Shown: positions 59,067 through 64,000 of the stretch, one piece after another
Numbering within the stretch: position 1 is the first letter of the stretch
Layout of the letters: every line of letters begins with the position of its first letter
NCBI GenBank assembly: GCA_030019445.1
Contig: JASEEU010000003.1
Span: 186,001 to 250,000, forward strand
Origin: Anaerosomatales bacterium
GTDB taxonomy: Bacteria; Actinomycetota; Coriobacteriia; Anaerosomatales; Anaerosomataceae
DNA length: 64,000 bases
Reading direction: 5' to 3'
The notes under the pieces: generated by a model
Databases searched by the model: none
The model's input: only the letters and a program-made list of their open reading frames with translations
What the model was told of the DNA's origin: nothing
Position numbers and translations under genes: made by a program

Positions 59067-60364
59067 TGCGCAGACTCCTGCGGTCCTTGCGTTCGCGCCG
59101 ACTCGCGGTATGGCTCCTCGGCGCCCTCGTCGGCTACGCAGCGGTGGCGGCAGCGCTCGATGTGCGCGAGGCGTTCAGCGCCCCACCCTTCGTCGTTCTG
59201 GCCGCCCTCGTCGCCATGAGCACCGCGGCGTGCGCCTGGGAGCGCTCGGCGCGCGCGGTCTCGATGCTGCGCGTCGGCGTCGTGACGCAGCGCCAGGTCG
59301 ACCACCTGCGCGAGCATCCCGCCACCGTGATCCCCCTCGCGGAGGAAGGGCCGCGGGATGTCAGCGCGGCTGCGGGTGCGCTGCGCTCGCTCGGGTTCCG
59401 CGTGACTGCCGGTGAGCGCATGGCCGAGGGACGCCGCCACCGATGGGGCGCGCTCGGGAGCCCGCTGTTCCACTGGAGCCTCGCGCTGCTGATCGTCGTC
59501 ATCGCGCTCGGCCAGCTCACACGTGCCGAGGGCCTCATCGGTATCGCCACGGGGGACACCAAGTCGGATGTGCGCGAGGCGTACGGCGTGCTGGAGGCCG
59601 GCCCGCTGCACGGCGGCCTCAGCGGCGCATCGATCACGGTGGACCGGATGGAGGCCGAGTACACGCGCAACGGCATCGAGTACGGCCCGACGCCGTACGT
59701 CCGCGTCGTGTCCGCGACCGGCGATCCCCTCGCCGAGGGTTTCGTGCACACCAACGCACCCCTGCGATACGGTTCCACCGTCATCCACATGAACGGGTAC
59801 GGCCTCGCGGCGAAGGTGCGGCTGGATGTCGACGGCACGAGCTCCGCCGAGGAGATCCTGCTCGACTACGCCGATGACGACTCCGGCCGCATCGTGCCGC
59901 GGGACCTTGCGGTGCTCGATGCCTCAGGTCAGCCGGCGGTCTCGTTGCTCATCGACGCTGACGCCTCTTCCCGGACGCCCGCGCTTCTGGTGCGATATGC
60001 CGAGGGGGCGGGCGACCCTCGCAGCTCCGGCGCGATGGAGGCCAGCATCGCCGAGGGCGAGAGCGTCGCGCTGCCGGGCGGCGTCAGCCTCACCGCCGAC
60101 CGCCTGACGAGCTACGCCCGGCTGGCGGTCGTGGATGACTGGTCCGTGCCGTTCATCTACGCTCTGTTCCTGACCGGTGTGATGGGCCTTGCCGCGGCTA
60201 TCCTGACACCGCCCTCCACGGCACGGGTGCTCTTCGTCGAGGGAGATGGGGGCCCCGCCTGGCATGTCGTCGTCACGGGATGGCGCAGGCAGTCGGGCGC
60301 GAGCGAGAGCGTGCACGCGGCCCTCGAGGCGGCGGCAGGCGCGAACGGAGGAGAACGACCATGA
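59066..60364 (+). CDS. resB: ResB/Ccs1, System II cytochrome c biogenesis protein
   Basis: A product of 432 residues. N-terminal membrane helices (~12-35, 38-55), another near 130-150 (LGSPLFHWSLALLIVVIALGQL), a large outer domain with PLRYGSTVIHMNGYG, and a final helix (VPFIYALFLTGVMGLAAAIL). This matches ResB, which with CcsA forms the heme-ligating synthetase. The conserved FHWS and the NAPLRYGST segments are diagnostic. Overlaps the ccsA start. Confidence 0.9.
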   Translation: MRRLLRSLRSRRLAVWLLGALVGYAAVAAALDVREAFSAPPFVVLAALVAMSTAACAWERSARAVSMLRVGVVTQRQVDHLREHPATVIPLAEEGPRDVSAAAGALRSLGFRVTAGERMAEGRRHRWGALGSPLFHWSLALLIVVIALGQLTRAEGLIGIATGDTKSDVREAYGVLEAGPLHGGLSGASITVDRMEAEYTRNGIEYGPTPYVRVVSATGDPLAEGFVHTNAPLRYGSTVIHMNGYGLAAKVRLDVDGTSSAEEILLDYADDDSGRIVPRDLAVLDASGQPAVSLLIDADASSRTPALLVRYAEGAGDPRSSGAMEASIAEGESVALPGGVSLTADRLTSYARLAVVDDWSVPFIYALFLTGVMGLAAAILTPPSTARVLFVEGDGGPAWHVVVTGWRRQSGASESVHAALEAAAGANGGERP

Positions 60365-61203
60365 GCGTCGATACTGAGATCATCTGCATGTGGGTCGCAG
60401 TCACGCTGTACGCGGCCTCGGCAGTGCTGTTCGCCGTCTCGCTCGTGTTCAGGAAGGAGCGGCTCGCGACGGTCGCGCTTGCGCTGGCGCTCGCGGGGAT
60501 CGTTCCCCATACCGTCGCCATCGCCGGGCGATGGGTGCGCGTGGGTCACGGGCCGTACCTCGGCTTCTACGAGGTGATCTCCTCGTACGCGTTCGCCGGG
60601 GTCCTGGCGTTCGTGGGCCTGGTCGTCAGGTACCGCTCCCTGCGCCCGCTCGGCGTCGTGCTGATGCCCATGGCGTTCCTCGCCATCGGCGGGGCGATGC
60701 TCGCTCCCAAGAGCGGCGTCGAGGTCTCGGCCACGCTCGCGAGCTGGTGGCTCGCGGTCCACGTGTCGTTCGCCAAGCTGGCGTACGGCTCGTTCATCAC
60801 GTCCTTCGGGTTGGCGGCGGTCCGCCTCATGCGCGCCCGGAGGCCGGAGGGCTTCCGGTCGGAGCGGATGGGTCGCCTACCCGCTGATCCGGTGCTCGAA
60901 GACCTGGCGTTCAAGTTCGTCGCCGCCGGCTTCATCTTCCTCGGCATCATGATCGCGGCGGGCGCTATCTGGGCGAACGAGGCATGGGGTCGCTACTGGG
61001 GGTGGGACCCCATCGAGACGTGGTCGCTCATCTCGTGGCTCGTGTACGCCGTCGTGCTGCACCTTCGGCTGACGCTCGGGTGGCGAGGCCGACGGTTCGC
61101 GTGGTCGGTCATCGCAGCGCTGCCCGTCCTGCTGTTCGCGATGGTCGGCGTCGCGATCGTCTACAACTCCATCCACGCCGGCTACTTCAACATCCTCGGC
61201 TGA
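60361..61203 (+). CDS. ccsA: CcsA/ResC, System II cytochrome c synthetase subunit
   Basis: Product of 280 residues with about eight helices. It has the WWD motif WGRYWGWDPIETWSLISWL, LGFYEVISSYAF, and conserved histidines in IVPHTVAIAG, WWLAVHVSFAKLAYG and VVLHLRLTLGW (heme ligands in known CcsA). It exports heme and attaches it to CXXCH motifs together with ResB. ATGA overlap. This is a second maturation system in the same window as ccm. Confidence 0.93.
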   Translation: MSVDTEIICMWVAVTLYAASAVLFAVSLVFRKERLATVALALALAGIVPHTVAIAGRWVRVGHGPYLGFYEVISSYAFAGVLAFVGLVVRYRSLRPLGVVLMPMAFLAIGGAMLAPKSGVEVSATLASWWLAVHVSFAKLAYGSFITSFGLAAVRLMRARRPEGFRSERMGRLPADPVLEDLAFKFVAAGFIFLGIMIAAGAIWANEAWGRYWGWDPIETWSLISWLVYAVVLHLRLTLGWRGRRFAWSVIAALPVLLFAMVGVAIVYNSIHAGYFNILG

Positions 61204-61240
61204 CGTCCGCCGCCGGCAGACGGCGGCAGGAGGGAAGGGC

Positions 61241-62236
61241 ATGGGCTCACGACCGCGATTCCAGATGCGACCCACGACGCTCATCGCCACGCTGCTTGCC
61301 ATCCTCGTCGTCGGCGCGCTCGTGGTCGCCATCTCGCTCCGCGGAGCCGACGAGGAGCCGGGCGTGCGTCTCGTTCCCGCCGAGGAGGGCTCCGTCCTCT
61401 CGCTCGCCGGCGTCTTCCCCGCCGAGGAGGACCTGCCGCTGCGCAATCCCACGGGCGTCGCGTTCGTCGGCCGTCGTCTCTACGTCGCCGAGTCGGACGC
61501 GGGCGTGATCAGGGCGTTCACCCCTCAGGGTGCCGAGGTGGCCACGTACACCGTCGCGCCGGCCGAGGGTGCGACGGCCTTCTATCCCACTGTGCTGGCC
61601 GACGCGGGGATAGATCGTCTTGCGATCGTGGACAATGCGGCAGCCCGTGTGGTCGTCATTCGTGTGGACGATGCCGGGCCGGAGCCCGGCCACTTCGTGG
61701 TGGGAGCGACCGATCCGGCCACTGCACCCGTCCAGCCGACCGCGGTGGCTGCCTGGGCAGGCGAGCTCTACGTCGCGGACGGCGCTACGCATGAGATCCG
61801 CGTCTATTCCACTGGAGACGGGGCGTACCTTCGGACGATCGGAGGGAGCCTGGAGCCGCAGCTCAGCTACGTCGGCGCGCTGCTCGCGACGCCTGAGGGC
61901 CTGTATGTGGCCGACTCCAACAGCGGCGTCGTCCGGCTCCTGGCATTCGCGACCGGGACCGAGCTCCGCGTCGTCACCGATGACGTCACGCTGCCGCGCG
62001 GTCTTGCCGGAGCCGATGGGGTGCTGCTCGTCCTCGACATGTTCGAGAGGACGATGCTCGCCGTGGATGCCGAGGGGCGCCTGGTCGCGTCCACGAGCGC
62101 TTTGGGAGCGCTCGCTGGCGTCCTCGACGCGCCGAGGGCTGTCGCGTACCTCGCGGACGCCCGGCGCGCGTATATCGCCGACGCCGGGACGGGGCGCGTC
62201 ACGGTGGTCAACGTGGTGCCTCCGGCGGGGGAGTGA
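61241..62236 (+). CDS. Membrane-anchored beta-propeller (NHL-like) protein
   Basis: A product of 331 residues with one N-terminal helix (~12-33) and a propeller: NPTGVAFVGRRLYVAESDAGVIRAFTPQGAEVATYTV, PTAVAAWAGELYVADGATHEIRVYSTGDGAYLRTIGG, PEGLYVADSNSGVVRLLAF, PRAVAYLADARRAYIADAGTGRVTVVNV. It is a divergent relative of the propeller at 54603, so the cytochrome genes are bracketed by two such proteins. The stop codon lies inside the Rex-like palindrome. Confidence 0.82.
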   Translation: MGSRPRFQMRPTTLIATLLAILVVGALVVAISLRGADEEPGVRLVPAEEGSVLSLAGVFPAEEDLPLRNPTGVAFVGRRLYVAESDAGVIRAFTPQGAEVATYTVAPAEGATAFYPTVLADAGIDRLAIVDNAAARVVVIRVDDAGPEPGHFVVGATDPATAPVQPTAVAAWAGELYVADGATHEIRVYSTGDGAYLRTIGGSLEPQLSYVGALLATPEGLYVADSNSGVVRLLAFATGTELRVVTDDVTLPRGLAGADGVLLVLDMFERTMLAVDAEGRLVASTSALGALAGVLDAPRAVAYLADARRAYIADAGTGRVTVVNVVPPAGE

Positions 62237-62247
62237 ACGCGTTCACT
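62232..62247. promoter_or_regulatory. Candidate Rex operator
   Basis: AGTGAACGCGTTCACT is a perfect 16-bp palindrome. Its central 14 bases equal those of the Streptomyces Rex operator TGTGAACGCGTTCACA. rex itself is encoded 8.3 kb upstream. The site lies 147 bases before the next cytochrome gene; a possible promoter TGGACG-N17-CACAAT (62264-62292) follows. The rest of this 157-base gap holds no gene. Confidence 0.6.
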
Positions 62248-62393
62248 ATCTCGTCCCGTCACATGGACGGTGACGCCGCAGCATGGCACAATGGAATCAA
62301 CCACGAGCGTGGGTGTGTTGGTGCGCGCGCGGGCATTCGCGCATCACCACGTGTGTGCTCTGAAGTGCGGAAACGGAGGTCGGACTGACGGCG

Positions 62394-64000
62394 GTGCGAC
62401 CACTTGTCATCGCGCATCTCGAGACCGCGGCAGTGAATGCCGGTCGCGGTCTATTCGTGTTTCTCGTGATGGCTGTCGTGCTCGTGACGCCCGCGATCGC
62501 CGCCGGGATCACCCCACACGGTGGCTACGACGCCGACAGCGCGATCTGCGGATCGTGTCACGTGCCGCATGAGGCGGTATCCGAGCGATATCTGTTCTCG
62601 GCGGAGGCATCCGCGGGCGCGGCAGGTGAGATCGCCGTCTGCTACTCCTGTCATGACGGCTCGGGCGCCAGCACCAACGTGAAGACGGGAGCGGCCAACT
62701 CGTTCGCGTTGACGAGCGGGCACACGCTGGAGAATTCCGCGCTGTCTCAGGGGGACCACGACCTCACGGACCGCTGTTCCTCGTGTCACAGCCCGCACCT
62801 CGATCCGGCGGCCCAGCCGCGTCTTCCCAGACCCTCCATCGTGACGAGCACCGGCACATATGCGGTGACCGGCGCGAACAACACGTGGTGCTTCGCCTGC
62901 CACAACGACACCCAGGATTGGCACGCTTCGACCACCGAGGCCGCCTACCCGTATCCGTCGTCCCCGCTGCCGTCGACCACCAAGCCCACTCGTGACACTG
63001 CGGGCTATCCCGTGCTCGGGACGTACCCCGGGAGGACCGTCTACGAGGATTCCTCCAGGAACGGCCACGCGTCCATCCCGGCCGGGTACATCACCGACCC
63101 CATGGTGCCGAGCCAGACAGCGACACGTGTCGCGGGAGACTGCCTCTGGTGCCATGCGTCGCATCGTGGCGTGAGCGCGTACGACAGTCTGCTCGCCGAG
63201 TTCCGACCGTCGACGCCGGCCACGGTGGTCGACGATCAGACGAACGGCACGTACGCCGCTGCCTGCCTCACCTGCCACGGCGGTGGGTCGTGGGAGGCGA
63301 CGGGCGCCGCGAACATCAAGCAGTTCGTGACCGCGGGGGGCGAGCGCTCAGGCCATCGGATCAAGACGTCGAACGGGACGCTTCCTGTCGGCGCACCGTT
63401 GCCGTGCTACGAGTGCCACAACCCGCACGGCTCGAAGAACGGCAACACGATGCTCATCACCGACGCCCTTGGCGGAAGCCTCGAGCCGACGACCGCTGCC
63501 GGCGCCTCGGCAGACGCCGAGGTACGGCGCTTCTGCTTCACGTGCCATACCACTGATGACACGGCCAAGGGCTGGGACAGCGATCTGAATGACGATGGCG
63601 CGCACACCGATGGCGGGTACGTCTTGGTGACGGGTCAGACCGTCGTCGGCCTTGCCCGCGACGCGGCAGTCGGGGACAACGTGCTGCGGTTGCCCGCGGC
63701 GAACGGTCACAGCGAGTTCGACAGCCAGAGCTGCTACCAGTGTCACGGCAGGGATTACGCGTCGGGCGGCTACAACGTGCACAACCCCACTGGCGGCGTC
63801 TCCGCCGGCGGTGTCGCCTGCTACGGATGTCACGGCGAGTACGAAGAGCACATGGAGTTCACGGGTGGGAGCAGCATGCTGACGTACCACCACGTGCTCG
63901 GCACGGCCACGTACGCCGGCGACGAGGCCGCCGCGTTCTGGCAGGACACCTACCCCACGGCGGGCACGGCCGCAGCGGCCGCGAACGTCTACTGCCTCAG
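62394..64000 (+). CDS. Secreted multiheme c-type cytochrome, at least 10 hemes (3' end outside window)
   Basis: At least 535 codons from GTG 62394 (ACGGAGGT 13 bases upstream), open to the window end. The N-terminus has a signal peptide or anchor (GLFVFLVMAVVLVTPAIAAG, ~20-39). Then come CGSCH, CYSCH, CSSCH, CFACH, CLWCH, CLTCH, CYECH, CFTCH, CYQCH and CYGCH with long Ser/Thr/Gly/Ala-rich spacers between them. This wide spacing differs from the compact 15-heme protein and is more like large surface or fibre-forming cytochromes. CHNPHGSK motifs recur. Confidence 0.88.
   Translation, partial: MRPLVIAHLETAAVNAGRGLFVFLVMAVVLVTPAIAAGITPHGGYDADSAICGSCHVPHEAVSERYLFSAEASAGAAGEIAVCYSCHDGSGASTNVKTGAANSFALTSGHTLENSALSQGDHDLTDRCSSCHSPHLDPAAQPRLPRPSIVTSTGTYAVTGANNTWCFACHNDTQDWHASTTEAAYPYPSSPLPSTTKPTRDTAGYPVLGTYPGRTVYEDSSRNGHASIPAGYITDPMVPSQTATRVAGDCLWCHASHRGVSAYDSLLAEFRPSTPATVVDDQTNGTYAAACLTCHGGGSWEATGAANIKQFVTAGGERSGHRIKTSNGTLPVGAPLPCYECHNPHGSKNGNTMLITDALGGSLEPTTAAGASADAEVRRFCFTCHTTDDTAKGWDSDLNDDGAHTDGGYVLVTGQTVVGLARDAAVGDNVLRLPAANGHSEFDSQSCYQCHGRDYASGGYNVHNPTGGVSAGGVACYGCHGEYEEHMEFTGGSSMLTYHHVLGTATYAGDEAAAFWQDTYPTAGTAAAAANVYCL

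Noticed and set aside
1-64000. CRISPR arrays, insertion sequences, integrases, phage genes
   Set aside because: No regularly spaced repeats, transposase or integrase motifs, or long direct repeats were found on reading both strands.

Overview
The window is high-GC, densely coded DNA from what looks like an anaerobic, respiratory actinobacterium. A Coriobacteriia-type lineage is my best guess. That guess rests on the GC-rich codon use, the MoxR/DUF58/SpoIIM/RDD set, the siroheme-dependent (Ahb) heme pathway and the many multiheme c-type cytochromes. The taxonomy is inference; no rRNA gene is present. No CRISPR array, insertion sequence, phage gene or replication origin was seen, and no gene-free stretch exceeds 300 bases.

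Layout. 0-3.5 kb: end of a MoxR ATPase, DUF58, SpoIIM-like and RDD membrane proteins. 3.5-4.1 kb: bioY with a candidate BirA operator. 4.2-8.1 kb: an SbcD/YhaO-like nuclease and a YhaN/SbcC-like ATPase. 8.1-11.2 kb: an OmpR/PhoR-type two-component system and coaX. 11.4-17.5 kb: a System I cytochrome c maturation operon (ccmE-F-A-B-C-D, with a ccmD-like gene of only 59 codons) followed by a HemX/CcsA-like protein. 17.5-31.2 kb: heme synthesis from glutamyl-tRNA to heme b by the siroheme route (precorrin-2 dehydrogenase, hemA, hemC, cobA-hemD fusion, ahbC, hemB, ahbD, ahbA-ahbB fusion, hemL). A tRNA-Ala, a small membrane protein, a YbjQ-family protein, an SDR and a glycan epimerase gene (wecB) are interspersed. 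31.2-53.2 kb: a surface-polysaccharide locus with galU, a three-enzyme UDP-amino-sugar set, a flippase, many GT4/GT2 glycosyltransferases, manC, a phosphohexomutase, a priming sugar transferase and an O-antigen-ligase/polymerase with TPRs. Part of it is visibly poorer in GC. 53.2-64 kb: rex, a TPR protein, an NHL propeller, a cytochrome with 15 heme motifs, a NapC-like cytochrome with about 12 heme motifs, a lipoprotein, ResB and CcsA (System II), a second propeller, and the start of another secreted cytochrome with at least 10 hemes.

How it fits together. The heme and ccm blocks make the cofactor and attach it. The last block supplies very heme-rich electron carriers, a second heme-ligation machine beside them and the NADH-sensing repressor Rex. 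Together they suggest an anaerobe that moves electrons across or outside its envelope. Several regulatory signals are visible. The ccmE and hemA promoters share two sequence blocks, one at identical spacing from the -10. The hemA leader can form interleaved stems of pseudoknot topology. A perfect palindrome closely matching the Streptomyces Rex operator precedes the last cytochrome gene.
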